A stretch of DNA of 64,000 nt from Polynucleobacter sp. AP-Jannik-300A-C4 (GCF_018688335.1 NZ_CP061316.1:496001-560000), one strand, 5' to 3'; shown: positions 45,278-56,519, counted from the first letter of the stretch. Notes: a model not told the origin generated them from the letters alone. Translations and numbers: made by a program.

Positions 45278-46987
45278 ATGACAACAGATAATCAAAATAC
45301 CCAAGTCACTGATGGCTTTCATCTCGTCATTGATGCTTTAAAAGCAAATGACTTAGATACTATTTTTGGTCTCGTTGGTATTCCGATTACCGACTTGTGC
45401 CGTTTAGCTCAAGCTGAAGGAATGCGTTTCATCGGCTTCCGTCACGAGCAGCATGCCGGTAATGCTGCAGCGATTGCAGGTTACATGACTCAAAAGCCTG
45501 GCATCTGTATGACTGTGTCAGCACCAGGTTTCTTGAACGGTTTAACAGCCTTGGCTAACGCCACTGTGAACTGTTTCCCAATGATTTTGATTTCTGGTTC
45601 AAGTGAGCGTGAAATCGTTGACTTGCAGCAGGGTGATTACGAAGAGATGGATCAGCTCAATGCTGCTAAGCCATACTGTAAAGCTGCATATCGTATTAAC
45701 CACATCGAAGATATCGGCATTGGTTTTGCTCGTGCAATTCGTGCAGCTGTATCTGGTCGTCCAGGCGGTGTTTATTTGGACTTGCCCGCACAACTATTGG
45801 CTCAAACAATGCCAGTGGAAGAGGCTAAGAAATCGATCTTCAAAGTAATCGATCCAATTCCACGTCAAATCCCTGCAGCTGATGCTGTTGAGCGCGCATT
45901 GAATGTATTGAAAGGCGCTAAGCGTCCATTGATTCTCTTGGGTAAAGGTGCTGCTTATGCTCAAGCTGATGCTGATATTCGTGCATTGATTGAGAAGTCT
46001 GGTATCCCTTACTTGCCAATGTCGATGGCTAAAGGCTTGTTGCCAGACAATCACCCACAATCTGCTTCTGCAGCACGTTCATTTGTATTGGCTGAAGCTG
46101 ATGCAGTGATGTTGGTTGGTGCTCGTTTGAACTGGTTGCTTGCCCACGGTAAAGGCAAGACATGGGGCAAAGATCCTAAGAAATTTATCCAAATCGATAT
46201 TCAAGCAAATGAAGTGGATAGCAACGTACAAATTGATGCTCCTTTGATTGGTGACATTGGTTCTGTAGTTGGTGAGCTTCTCAAAGGAATTGCCTCGGTT
46301 CCAAAACCGCCTGCCGAGTGGATCAGCGCGATCAACGAGAAAAAAGATAAGAACATGGCGAAGATGGCTGAAACATTAGCCAAAGAAGCCTCGCCAATGA
46401 ACTTCCATGGTGCTTTGCGTGCCATCCGTGATGTGATCAAGCAAAACCCAGATGTGAACTTGGTAAACGAAGGTGCAAACACACTCGACTACTGTCGTGC
46501 GATTGTGGATATGTATAAACCACGGAAGCGCTTTGATTCTGGAACATGGGGAATCATGGGTATTGGTATGGGTTATGCCATCGGTGCTGCGGTAACAAGT
46601 GGTTTACCTACAGTTGCAGTTGAGGGTGATAGTGCATTTGGATTTAGTGGCATGGAATTAGAAACCATTTGCCGCTACAACCTTCCAATCACTACCGTGG
46701 TTTTCAACAACAATGGTGTTTACCGTGGTACTGACGTAAATCCAACTGGTGGCGCTGATGTTGCTCCAACAGTATTCGTGAAAGATGCGCGTTACGACAA
46801 GATGATTGAGGCATTTGGTGGTGTTGGTTATTACGTAACTACCCCTGCCGAATTAGAAGCGGCTTTGACTAAAGCGATTGCTGAACGTAAGCCAGCCTTA
46901 ATTAATGCAGTGATTGACGAGACAGCTGGTACAGAGAGTGGACGTTTAACAAACCTGAATCCATCAACAGCTGCTGGTAAGAAGTAA
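45278..46987 (+). CDS. oxc: Oxalyl-CoA decarboxylase
   Basis: A 569-residue thiamine diphosphate enzyme converting oxalyl-CoA to formyl-CoA and CO2. The N-terminal Pyr domain has [18 protein letters not shown] with E57, the glutamate that activates the cofactor. [22 protein letters not shown] is specific to the family. The C-terminal PP domain has the metal motif G450-D-S-A-F-G-F...NNNG. Length matches the Oxalobacter enzyme (568). It works with formyl-CoA transferase (72 bp downstream) in a cycle: formyl-CoA plus oxalate gives oxalyl-CoA plus formate. The upstream leader has an FNR-type box and a hairpin but no evident Shine-Dalgarno. Confidence 0.95.
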   Translation: MTTDNQNTQVTDGFHLVIDALKANDLDTIFGLVGIPITDLCRLAQAEGMRFIGFRHEQHAGNAAAIAGYMTQKPGICMTVSAPGFLNGLTALANATVNCFPMILISGSSEREIVDLQQGDYEEMDQLNAAKPYCKAAYRINHIEDIGIGFARAIRAAVSGRPGGVYLDLPAQLLAQTMPVEEAKKSIFKVIDPIPRQIPAADAVERALNVLKGAKRPLILLGKGAAYAQADADIRALIEKSGIPYLPMSMAKGLLPDNHPQSASAARSFVLAEADAVMLVGARLNWLLAHGKGKTWGKDPKKFIQIDIQANEVDSNVQIDAPLIGDIGSVVGELLKGIASVPKPPAEWISAINEKKDKNMAKMAETLAKEASPMNFHGALRAIRDVIKQNPDVNLVNEGANTLDYCRAIVDMYKPRKRFDSGTWGIMGIGMGYAIGAAVTSGLPTVAVEGDSAFGFSGMELETICRYNLPITTVVFNNNGVYRGTDVNPTGGADVAPTVFVKDARYDKMIEAFGGVGYYVTTPAELEAALTKAIAERKPALINAVIDETAGTESGRLTNLNPSTAAGKK

Positions 46988-47059
46988 TACGTAATAAACA
47001 CGTAATTTTTTAAGAACGAACTTAGCAACAAATAAGAAACACTTTAAGGAGAATCAAAC

Positions 47060-48310
47060 ATGACAAAACCATTAGACGGTATTCGTATTATTGACTTCAC
47101 ACACGTACAGGCAGGTCCTGCATGTACTCAGCTATTGGCTTGGTACGGTGCGGATGTGATCAAAGTAGAGCGCCCAGGTTCTGGTGACGTAACTCGTAGC
47201 CAGTTGCGTGATATCCCAGGTGCGGATGCCTTGTATTTCACGATGTTGAACGGCAATAAGCGTTCATTGACATTGGATACTAAGACACAAGAAGGTAAAG
47301 AAGTTTTAGAGAAGATGATTAAAACATCTGACGTGATGGTTGAGAACTTCGGTCCAGGCGCTTTGGATCGTATGGGTTTTAGCTGGGCACGTATTCAGGA
47401 ATTGAATCCAAAAATGATCATGGCTTCTGTTAAAGGCTTTAGCGATGGCCATTCATACGAAGACTTAAAGGTATATGAGAACGTTGCTCAGTGTGCTGGT
47501 GGTGCAGCATCGACAACTGGTTTCTGGGATGGTCCTCCAACTGTTTCTGCTGCTGCTTTGGGCGATAGCAACACTGGTATGCATTTGGCTATCGGTATCT
47601 TGACTGCATTGATGCAGCGTCAAAAAACTGGCAAAGGTCAAAAAGTATCTTGCTCAATGCAGGATGCGGTATTGAACTTGTGCCGTGTGAAGTTGCGCGA
47701 TCAACAACGTCTGGATAAAGTTGGCTATCTCGAAGAGTACCCACAGTATCCACACGGAACATTCTCCGACGTAGTTCCACGCGGCGGTAACGCTGGTGGT
47801 GGTGGTCAGCCAGGATGGGTATTGAAGTGTAAGGGCTGGGAAACAGATCCAAACGCCTACATCTATTTCACTATTCAAGGTCACGCTTGGGAGCCAATTA
47901 CTAAAGCTTTGGGCAAACCAGAGTGGGCAACTGATCCAGCGTACATGACTGCAGAAGCGCGTCAAGATAAGATTTTTGATATCTTCGCAACGATTGAAGA
48001 GTGGCTCAAGGACAAGACTAAGTACGAAGCTGTGGACATCCTCCGCAAGTTCGATATTCCTTGCGCACCAGTTCTCTCAATGAAAGAATTGGCTGCTTCA
48101 CCTGATTTGCGTAAGAGCGGCTCTATTGTTGAAGTTGACCACAAGGTTCGTGGTAAGTACTTAACAATCGGTAGCCCAATCAAGTTCTCTGATTTGAAGA
48201 TCGACGTTGGTCCATCACCAGTATTGGGTGAGCACACCGATGAAGTATTGAAAGATCTTGGCTATAACGCTGATGATATTGCTAAGTTGCATGCAGCTAA
48301 AGCGGTTTAA
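47060..48310 (+). CDS. frc: Formyl-CoA:oxalate CoA-transferase
   Basis: A 416-residue family III CoA-transferase. [28 protein letters not shown] is the conserved N-terminal region; D169 in LGDSNTGMH is the catalytic aspartate and has the same number as in the Oxalobacter enzyme. The glycine loop over the active site is present as GGGGQPGW. It has a strong AAGGAG Shine-Dalgarno. It is in the same orientation as oxc and is followed by a clear terminator, so oxc-frc forms one transcription unit. Confidence 0.95.
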   Translation: MTKPLDGIRIIDFTHVQAGPACTQLLAWYGADVIKVERPGSGDVTRSQLRDIPGADALYFTMLNGNKRSLTLDTKTQEGKEVLEKMIKTSDVMVENFGPGALDRMGFSWARIQELNPKMIMASVKGFSDGHSYEDLKVYENVAQCAGGAASTTGFWDGPPTVSAAALGDSNTGMHLAIGILTALMQRQKTGKGQKVSCSMQDAVLNLCRVKLRDQQRLDKVGYLEEYPQYPHGTFSDVVPRGGNAGGGGQPGWVLKCKGWETDPNAYIYFTIQGHAWEPITKALGKPEWATDPAYMTAEARQDKIFDIFATIEEWLKDKTKYEAVDILRKFDIPCAPVLSMKELAASPDLRKSGSIVEVDHKVRGKYLTIGSPIKFSDLKIDVGPSPVLGEHTDEVLKDLGYNADDIAKLHAAKAV

Positions 48311-48340
48311 TAACAATAAGTAATTTTGTTTTGATCTTAA

Positions 48341-48367
48341 AGGCGCTCTTGTGAGCGCCTTTTTTTA
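48341..48367 (+). terminator. Rho-independent terminator after frc
   Basis: AGGCGCTC (48341-48348) pairs perfectly with GAGCGCCT (48353-48360) around a TTGT loop, followed by seven T residues. It ends the oxc-frc unit, so the PAS gene and second frc need their own promoters. Confidence 0.9.
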
Positions 48368-48404
48368 TTCACCCGAATGGTGTAAAAGTCTTTAGATAGG
48401 CATC

Positions 48405-48824
48405 ATGAAAACAAATGTAGATTTATCCCAATTGATCGACTGCATTGGCGATGCAGTGATTGTTGCTGATGCTCATGAAAAAATTGTTCTTTGGAACGCA
48501 GCTGCAAGCAGAATTTTTGGTTACTCAGAAGAAGAAGCGCTTGGAAACACTTTAGATTTGATTGTTCCTGAACGTCAGCGCCAGCGACACAACGAGGGCT
48601 ACAGCAAATCCATGGAGACAGGTACTACCCGTTATGGCACTTCATTGCTAAAGGTGCCGGCAAAGCACAAAGATGGCCATACTTTATCAATCGCTTTTAC
48701 CGTGGGCATGTTGTTTGATGCAAATAATCAAGCTTATGGCGTAGTCGCAGTGATTCGGGATGAGACCCAAGGTTTTGCAGAAGAAAGGGCACTAAAAAAG
48801 CGACTTTCGGATCTCGAAAGCTGA
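48405..48824 (+). CDS. Orphan PAS-domain protein
   Basis: A 139-residue protein that is almost entirely one PAS domain: LIDCIGDAVIVADAHEKIVLWNAAASRIFGYSEEEALG at the start, GVVAVIRDETQGFAEERALKK at the end. There is no kinase, cyclase, DNA-binding or membrane segment. H62 in ERQRQRHNEGYSKSMETG aligns with the haem-ligating histidine region of FixL and DosP PAS domains. Many non-haem PAS domains share that motif, so haem binding is only possible. The last 12 residues look like a short amphipathic helix. It sits between the two frc genes, between the oxc-frc terminator and the second frc promoter. A sensor or adaptor role is inference. Confidence 0.8.
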   Translation: MKTNVDLSQLIDCIGDAVIVADAHEKIVLWNAAASRIFGYSEEEALGNTLDLIVPERQRQRHNEGYSKSMETGTTRYGTSLLKVPAKHKDGHTLSIAFTVGMLFDANNQAYGVVAVIRDETQGFAEERALKKRLSDLES

Positions 48825-48870
48825 ATATTTCACAGCAAAATCCCCCAATATGAGGTATCTAGGCTGGTTT

Positions 48871-48889
48871 GTGCCTAATAAATAGGCAC
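48871..48889. repeat. Inverted repeat upstream of the second frc promoter
   Basis: GTGCCTA (48871-48877) and TAGGCAC (48883-48889) are perfect arms with a 5-bp AT spacer. It lies just upstream of the predicted -35 box of the second frc, centred about 50 bp before the predicted start. That position suits an activator site; as RNA it could also be a short hairpin, but no T-run follows. Confidence 0.45.
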
Positions 48890-48895
48890 GCCATG

Positions 48896-48923
48896 TTGCA
48901 CCGCAATCCGTCGCTGGTAAAAT
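48896..48923 (+). promoter_or_regulatory. Predicted promoter of the second frc gene
   Basis: A -35 box TTGCAC (48896-48901) and a -10 box TAAAAT (48918-48923) are 16 bp apart. The -10 is preceded by TGG, giving an extended -10. Start near 48930 leaves a leader of about 34 nt. Confidence 0.55.
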
Positions 48924-48963
48924 TGGCTTAATTCAAAATTTCAATCTTATTAGGACTTTAATC

Positions 48964-50211
48964 ATGGCAAAAGCATTAGAAGGGGTCAAAATTCTTGACT
49001 TCACACACGTTCAATCTGGCCCAACATGTACTCAGTTGCTTGCTTGGTTTGGTGCAGACGTAATCAAAGTAGAAAAATCAGGTGAAGGCGATGCCACTCG
49101 TGGTCAATTGCGCGATATCCCTGATGCAGATAGTTTGTATTTCACCATGTTGAACCACAACAAGCGTTCAATCACTGTCAATACGAAAACTCCAAAGGGT
49201 AAGGAAATTCTGGAGCGTTTGATTAAGGAGTGTGATGTTCTTGTTGAGAACTTCGCTCCTGGCGCACTAGACCGTATGGGTTTTTCTTGGGAGCGTATTC
49301 AAGAGCTCAATCCTATGATGATCATGGCTTCAGTAAAAGGCTTTGGCCCTGGTCCTTACGAGGATTGCAAAGTTTATGAAAACGTTGCTCAATGTGCTGG
49401 CGGTTCAGCGTCAACAACTGGTTTTGATGATGGCCCTCCTATGGTGACTGGTGCGCAGATTGGTGACAGTGGTACTGGCCTGCATTTAGCATTAGGAATT
49501 GTGACTGCACTGTATCAACGCACTCACTCTGGTCGTGGTCAAAAAGTATTGGCAGCAATGCAAGATGCGGTATTGAATTTGTGCCGCGTGAAGTTGCGCG
49601 ATCAACAGCGCTTAGAGCGCGTTGGTTTGATGCAAGAGTACCCGCAGTTCCCTAATGGAGAGTTCGGTGATTCAGTGCCTCGTGCAGGTAATGCTTCAGG
49701 CGGTGGTCAGCCTGGTTGGATTGTGAAATGCAAAGGCTGGGAAACAGATCCAAATTCCTACATGTATGTCATCGTACAAGCCCCTGTTTGGGAGGCGATT
49801 TGCAAGGTAATCGACCGAGAAGATTGGATTACGGATGTGCGATTTGCATCCCCAATGGCGCGCTTGCCACATTTGATGGAAATTTTCGGTGAAATCGAAA
49901 AATGGACAATGACAAAGACGAAGTTCGAAGTCATGGATATCTTGAACAAATACGATATTCCTTGTGGTCCAATTTTGTCGATGAAAGAGATCGCAGAAGA
50001 GCCGGCATTGCGCGCTACTGGAACTGTTGTTGAAGTGGATCACCCAATTCGCGGCAAATACCTCACTGTTGGTAACCCAATCAAGATGTCTGATAGCCCA
50101 ACGGATGTAACTCGTTCGCCGCTACTCGGTGAGCATACCGATGAGATCCTTCACGAACTCGGCTATTCAACGGATGAGTTGATTAGTCTTCGTCACGATA
50201 AGGTTATCTAA
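48964..50211 (+). CDS. Second formyl-CoA transferase-like family III CoA-transferase
   Basis: A 415-residue paralogue of the first frc product, strongly similar along its length ([50 protein letters not shown] shared almost exactly). The catalytic aspartate is D168 in IGDSGTGLH. The glycine loop reads ASGGGQPGW instead of AGGGGQPGW, and the region at 125-135 is one residue shorter. It has its own predicted promoter and is followed after 1 bp by the formyltransferase-like gene. It may be a second oxalate transferase, or use another CoA donor or acceptor (for example acetyl-CoA or succinyl-CoA with oxalate). Confidence 0.85.
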   Translation: MAKALEGVKILDFTHVQSGPTCTQLLAWFGADVIKVEKSGEGDATRGQLRDIPDADSLYFTMLNHNKRSITVNTKTPKGKEILERLIKECDVLVENFAPGALDRMGFSWERIQELNPMMIMASVKGFGPGPYEDCKVYENVAQCAGGSASTTGFDDGPPMVTGAQIGDSGTGLHLALGIVTALYQRTHSGRGQKVLAAMQDAVLNLCRVKLRDQQRLERVGLMQEYPQFPNGEFGDSVPRAGNASGGGQPGWIVKCKGWETDPNSYMYVIVQAPVWEAICKVIDREDWITDVRFASPMARLPHLMEIFGEIEKWTMTKTKFEVMDILNKYDIPCGPILSMKEIAEEPALRATGTVVEVDHPIRGKYLTVGNPIKMSDSPTDVTRSPLLGEHTDEILHELGYSTDELISLRHDKVI

Positions 50212-50212
50212 G

Positions 50213-51145
50213 ATGCGTGTTGCGCTGATTGGAAGTGCGGATTTTGGTAAGGCGGCATTAGAGGCTTTTTTGGATCGTGGTGACGAAGTCGTTGCCGTTT
50301 TTTGTCCGCCGGATAATCCAAAATCTAGCAAACCTGAGGCGCTGAAAGAGGCGGCTATTGCAAGAGGCTTAAGCCCCTTGCAATTTGCCTCTCTCAAGGG
50401 CCCTGAAGCAGCGCAAGCAATGATTGATAGCCAGGCGGATATCTGTGTGATGGCCTATGTGCTTCAGTTTGTGCCGCAAGAGCTTTGCAAAATTCCTAAG
50501 CATGGCACGATTCAATATCACCCTTCCTTATTGCCCAAGTACCGTGGTCCTAGTGCCATTAATTGGGCAATTGCATTAGGTGAAGAAAAAACAGGCCTGA
50601 CAATCTTCCGTCCATCTGATGGTTTGGATGAGGGTGAAATCATTTTGCAAAAAGAAGTTGCTATTGGACCTGACGATACATTGGGTAAAGTCTACTTTGA
50701 TCACTTATTTCCAGTTGGAGTGAAAGCACTTCTTGAGGCTGCTGATCTAGTGCTTGCAAATAAGCATCAAGAAGTTGTTCAAGATGAATCGCAGGCGAAT
50801 TACGAAGGCTGGTTTGATGCAAATGCTGCTCAAATCCACTGGGCCACTCACATTACTCAAATTTATAACTTAATACGTGCATGCAATCCTGCACCGGGTG
50901 CTTGGACTAAGTTTGGCGAGCAAAAAGTACAGATCTACGATTGCCACAAGCATGTAGCAGCTACCTTTGGATCCGTTAAAGGCAAGCCAGGTGAAATCAC
51001 TCAAATAAATTTGGATTCATTCTTTGTCGCCTGCCATGGTGGGCAGATCGAAGTCCTTAAGGCAAAAGGCGCTGCTGGAAAAGTAACGGGTGCTGAATTA
51101 GCTAAAGAGTTGAGTTTAGAGATCGGGCACTTCTTCGCACTATAA
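50213..51145 (+). CDS. Formyltransferase-fold protein like the 10-formyl-THF hydrolase domain
   Basis: A 310-residue protein with an N-terminal formyltransferase domain (1-200) and a C-terminal Fmt-like domain. HGTIQYHPSLLPKYRGPSAINW, then FRPSDGLDEGEIILQKEV and YFDHLFPVGVKAL, resemble the hydrolase domain of 10-formyl-THF dehydrogenase (ALDH1L) more than methionyl-tRNA formyltransferase. H103 and D139 fit the catalytic His/Asp. The position two before the histidine, Asn in Fmt, is Gln101. It begins 1 bp after the second frc gene, so it is co-transcribed with it. I infer it moves or hydrolyses formyl groups derived from formyl-CoA or 10-formyl-THF. The true fmt is expected elsewhere. Confidence 0.75.
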   Translation: MRVALIGSADFGKAALEAFLDRGDEVVAVFCPPDNPKSSKPEALKEAAIARGLSPLQFASLKGPEAAQAMIDSQADICVMAYVLQFVPQELCKIPKHGTIQYHPSLLPKYRGPSAINWAIALGEEKTGLTIFRPSDGLDEGEIILQKEVAIGPDDTLGKVYFDHLFPVGVKALLEAADLVLANKHQEVVQDESQANYEGWFDANAAQIHWATHITQIYNLIRACNPAPGAWTKFGEQKVQIYDCHKHVAATFGSVKGKPGEITQINLDSFFVACHGGQIEVLKAKGAAGKVTGAELAKELSLEIGHFFAL

Positions 51146-51153
51146 GCCACAAC

Positions 51154-52885
<1,732 letters not shown>

Positions 52886-52893
<8 letters not shown>

Positions 52894-53074
52894 TCGAGTA
52901 GACGTAAGCGCGCTGCTTTAATTTGGCTGCTTTAGCGCGACGTTGATCTTCAGTAGTTAAAGGTTCCTTATCCCAGAGGAGGGCGCGACCAGCTTGTTGA
53001 CCTGCCTCGAGGTGCGGTTTCTCAGATTTAAGTTCATTTAAGAACTGGGTGAATTCGGATGTATACCTAGCCAT
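52886..53074 (-). CDS. DUF3460-family small protein
   Basis: A 62-residue hydrophilic protein, MARYTSEFTQFLNELKSEKP through a basic QRRAKAAKLKQRAYVY tail. I recognise it as DUF3460, a betaproteobacterial family with no known function. ATG 53074 has AGGA 6 nt upstream; ATG 53077 is also possible. It is the first gene of a run with scpA and panC. Confidence 0.8.
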
Positions 53075-53224
53075 CATATTTCCTAAAATTCTCAATTAAT
53101 TCAATAACTTGCAAAAATTACCATGCAGCAACTGACTGCTTAGCCCATCATTATTAACGATTTTCCCTACAAACCTGCCGACTTTTTGGCTAATTCCTAG
53201 AAATTCGCCATTTTGAGGCTGTTT

Positions 53225-54895
53225 TTATAGGTTTGCAGCCAATAAAGCCTCGATTTGAGGCGCCTCGACACGGCTCATGAGGTGTTTGTAGGCTTTGATT
53301 GGATTTTGGCTGGAGAGCGGCGTTTTAAGGTCATTCCAGGTCATGGTGGGGACCGAGAGGAAGTCCTCAACTCCCGCTGTGACTTGAGGCAAGATCGGCT
53401 TGAGATAGAGACTTAATAGGCGGAATGCCTCCAAGGTCACACTGCAGACTCCTTGCAAGTCAGATTCTCGGCCCGGATCTTTGGCGATTTCCCAAGGCTT
53501 GTTTTCATCAACGAAGGCGTTGACCTTATCTGCCAGCTCCATGATGGTACGTAGTGCTTTGGCATATTCACGAGCTTCATATAGCTCAGCAATTTTTTCA
53601 CTGGCGGATCTAATATCAGCAAGCAATGCATTGTCCATTGCTGCATCAGAAACCACGCCGCCAAAACGCTTCACCAAGAAGCCAGCGCTACGACTTGCGA
53701 TGTTGATGTACTTGCCCAATAGATCGCTATTGACTCGCGCAACAAAGTCTTGGAGGTTTAAATCCAAATCTTCCATGCTGTCATTTAGTTTGGTCGCAAA
53801 GTAATAGCGGAACCACTCAGGATTAAAACCAGATTCAATTACGCTATGCGCAGAAATCAATGTGCCACGCGACTTACTCATTTTCTCGCCATCGACAGTG
53901 AGGAAGCCATGAGCAAATACATTGGTTGGTGTGCGGTAGCCTGCGAAGTGCAGAGTTGCTGGCCAAAAGAGTGTGTGGAAATACAGAATGTCTTTGCCAA
54001 TAAAGTGGTACTGCTCGGTTGTTGTATCGGGCTTAACCCATTCCTCAAAGTTCAAGTCTTTGCTCTGGCAGTAGTTGAGGAAGCTAGCGTAGTAGCCGAT
54101 CGGCGCATCAAGCCAAACATAGAAATACTTGCCAGGCGCATCAGGGATTTCAAAGCCAAAGTAGGGGGCATCACGGGAGATGTCCCAGTCACCAAGCTTG
54201 CTATCTCCTGGCTGGCCAACCCATTCCTTCATTTTGTTGCGAGCTTCAGGTTGTAAGGGAGTTTTTACTTGAGTCCACTCACGCAAGAAAGTTTCACAGC
54301 GAGGATCGGATAGTTTGAAGAAGTAATGATCGGAAACCTTTTTAATCGGTGTTGCACCACTCACTACAGAGAACGGGTTTTTTAAATCTGTTGGGGAGTA
54401 GGTTGCTCCGCACTTTTCACAAGAATCGCCATACTGATCTTTAGCACCACACTTAGGGCATTCGCCTTTAATAAAGCGATCCGGCAAGAACATCTCTTTA
54501 ACGGGGTCATACGCTTGCTCAATCGAGCGCATTTCAATCAAGCCAGCATCGCGTAACTTGAGATAAATGCTTTGAGATAGCTTTTCATTCTCGGGACTAT
54601 CTGTCGTGTAATAGTTATCGAAAGAAATTAAGAAATCATCAAAGTCACGCTTATGTTCTTTCCAAACATTGGCGATAAGTGCTTTTGGAGTAAGACCCTC
54701 TTTTTCGGCACGCAACATGATTGGAGTGCCGTGGGTGTCATCAGCGCCAACATAGTGGACTTCGTGACCACGCATTCTCTGAAAGCGCACCCAAATATCC
54801 GTCTGGATATATTCCACCAAATGCCCAATGTGAATCTGGCCATTGGCGTAAGGCAAGGCGGATGTAACTAGCAGGCGACGTTTGGGGCTACTCAT
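53225..54895 (-). CDS. metG: Methionyl-tRNA synthetase, short form
   Basis: A 556-residue class I synthetase. [19 protein letters not shown] holds the HIGH motif. The zinc knuckle is [18 protein letters not shown], and GEKMSKSRG is the KMSKS motif. The helical anticodon domain is complete, ending [11 protein letters not shown]. The C-terminal tRNA-binding/dimerisation domain of E. coli MetG (about 120 further residues) is absent, and the 130 bp downstream cannot encode it. It is divergent from fdhD. Confidence 0.95.
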   Translation of the reverse strand: MSSPKRRLLVTSALPYANGQIHIGHLVEYIQTDIWVRFQRMRGHEVHYVGADDTHGTPIMLRAEKEGLTPKALIANVWKEHKRDFDDFLISFDNYYTTDSPENEKLSQSIYLKLRDAGLIEMRSIEQAYDPVKEMFLPDRFIKGECPKCGAKDQYGDSCEKCGATYSPTDLKNPFSVVSGATPIKKVSDHYFFKLSDPRCETFLREWTQVKTPLQPEARNKMKEWVGQPGDSKLGDWDISRDAPYFGFEIPDAPGKYFYVWLDAPIGYYASFLNYCQSKDLNFEEWVKPDTTTEQYHFIGKDILYFHTLFWPATLHFAGYRTPTNVFAHGFLTVDGEKMSKSRGTLISAHSVIESGFNPEWFRYYFATKLNDSMEDLDLNLQDFVARVNSDLLGKYINIASRSAGFLVKRFGGVVSDAAMDNALLADIRSASEKIAELYEAREYAKALRTIMELADKVNAFVDENKPWEIAKDPGRESDLQGVCSVTLEAFRLLSLYLKPILPQVTAGVEDFLSVPTMTWNDLKTPLSSQNPIKAYKHLMSRVEAPQIEALLAANL

Positions 54896-55023
54896 GCGGG
54901 CTTAAAAGAAATAAATTCAACAAATGGGAATACAAGATTATGGGGCTTGAGCCCTCACTTCAGCACTAATTTTAGTCTGCGGTTAAAGTTAATACCGATT
55001 TGAACCTATTTAAGAGGCGTTTT

Positions 55024-55872
55024 ATGGCTTTGCCCCACAACATTCAGATGTCTAACGCTTCCGTGCCCTTGGTGCACGAGGTGCAGATCATGGATGAGGC
55101 AGGCCGCATTAAGACCACCCATATTCCTGGAGAGCGCCCTTTAACCATTTACTTGGATAAGCGAGAGGTCGTCACCTTGATGACCTTAGGGAGCGCCCCT
55201 GAAGCCCTCGTATTGGGATATTTGCGTAATCAGCGCCTAGTAGAGTCCCCAGACGATATTGCTAGTATTCAGGTGGACTGGGAGACGGATTCAGCTGCCG
55301 TTAAAACCCATCGCAGCACGGTGGACATTGATGCTCTTACCAGTAAGCGCGTGGTGACTACGGGTTGCGGGCAGGGCACGATGTTTGGCGGCTTGATTGA
55401 GGAGATGGCAGAAATTAGATTGCCAGACGGCCCTCAATTAACCCAAGAGGCAATTGTGGCCCTCATCGACAGCATTCGAGTTCATGACACCATCTATAAG
55501 AAATCGGGTTCGGTTCATGCCTGCGCTGTTTTTGAGCGTGATGGCAACAATAATGTCCGCCTTCTGCATTTCATCGAAGATGTTGGGCGGCATAACGCCG
55601 TAGATTCAATCTCGGGCCTGATGTGGCTGGCAGATAAGCAGGGCAAAGACCTAATCTTTTTCACTACCGGGCGCCTCACCTCGGAGATGGTCATTAAAGG
55701 GGCTCAGATGGGCATTCCTTTCTTGTTGACCCGCTCTGGCGTGACCTTAATGGGTTTGGAGCTTGCCCGCAAAACCAATCTCACACTTTTATCCCGCTGC
55801 TCTGGCAAGCATTTTGAGATCTTCAACGCCCCAGAGAGGGTGATTTTTACCTCCTTGCCTGCTACCTTGTAA
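55024..55872 (+). CDS. fdhD: Formate dehydrogenase accessory sulfurtransferase
   Basis: A 282-residue protein that transfers sulfur to the molybdenum cofactor of formate dehydrogenase. ERPLTIYLDKREVVTLMTLG, VHACAVFERDG, EDVGRHNAVDSISG, and FFTTGRLTSEMVIKGAQMG are family blocks. The cysteine loop reads TTGCGQGTMFGG, with one cysteine instead of the CxxC of E. coli FdhD. I use ATG 55024 (AAGAGG, 6-nt spacing) rather than the upstream TTG. It implies an Mo-dependent formate dehydrogenase elsewhere, which would oxidise formate released by the oxalate genes. Confidence 0.9.
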   Translation: MALPHNIQMSNASVPLVHEVQIMDEAGRIKTTHIPGERPLTIYLDKREVVTLMTLGSAPEALVLGYLRNQRLVESPDDIASIQVDWETDSAAVKTHRSTVDIDALTSKRVVTTGCGQGTMFGGLIEEMAEIRLPDGPQLTQEAIVALIDSIRVHDTIYKKSGSVHACAVFERDGNNNVRLLHFIEDVGRHNAVDSISGLMWLADKQGKDLIFFTTGRLTSEMVIKGAQMGIPFLLTRSGVTLMGLELARKTNLTLLSRCSGKHFEIFNAPERVIFTSLPATL

Positions 55873-55913
55873 ATTCGTGGTCATAGGCCCTGCGATGGTT
55901 TTACAATTCGGCC

Positions 55914-56480
55914 ATGACTATTAAATCTGACCACTGGATCCGCCGTATGGGCGAGCAAGGCATGATCAGCCCATTTGAACCAGGGCAGGTCCGCCAAGAT
56001 GCCGCCGGGCAAAAAATCGTGAGCTATGGCACTTCAAGCTATGGCTATGACATTCGTTGCGCTGATGAGTTCAAGATTTTCACGAACATCAATAGCACTA
56101 TCGTTGATCCCAAGAATTTCGACGAGCAATCCTTTGTAGATTTCAAGGGACCAGTTTGTATCATCCCTCCTAATTCTTTTGCCTTGGCAAGAACCGTTGA
56201 GTACTTCAAGATACCGCGCAGTGTATTAACAGTGTGCGTTGGTAAGAGTACTTATGCGCGTTGCGGAATTATTGTGAACGTCACTCCATTTGAGCCGGAG
56301 TGGGAAGGTTACGTCACACTCGAGTTTTCTAATACGACTCCATTACCTGCAAAAATTTATGCCGGTGAGGGATGTGCACAAGTTTTGTTCTTTGAAAGCG
56401 ATGAAGTGTGCGGCACATCGTACAAAGATCGTGGCGGTAAGTATCAAGGCCAAGTCGGCGTAACTTTGCCGAAGACTTAA
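55914..56480 (+). CDS. dcd: dCTP deaminase
   Basis: A 188-residue homotrimeric enzyme making dUTP from d[23 protein letters not shown] is the N-terminus. [26 protein letters not shown] and [26 protein letters not shown] (its blocks in order) hold the nucleotide site and the catalytic glutamate. It is co-oriented with fdhD and the decarboxylase gene, with about 40-bp gaps. Confidence 0.95.
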   Translation: MTIKSDHWIRRMGEQGMISPFEPGQVRQDAAGQKIVSYGTSSYGYDIRCADEFKIFTNINSTIVDPKNFDEQSFVDFKGPVCIIPPNSFALARTVEYFKIPRSVLTVCVGKSTYARCGIIVNVTPFEPEWEGYVTLEFSNTTPLPAKIYAGEGCAQVLFFESDEVCGTSYKDRGGKYQGQVGVTLPKT

Positions 56481-56519
56481 TCTATTTAATCGCCGTATTG
56501 GCGAATTTAAAGGCTACTC

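Noticed and set aside
47000..47030. TACGT/ACGTA hairpin with a T-run between oxc and frc as a terminator
   Set aside because: The stem is only 5 bp and AT-rich, and oxc and frc belong to one pathway and strand. I treat them as one unit.
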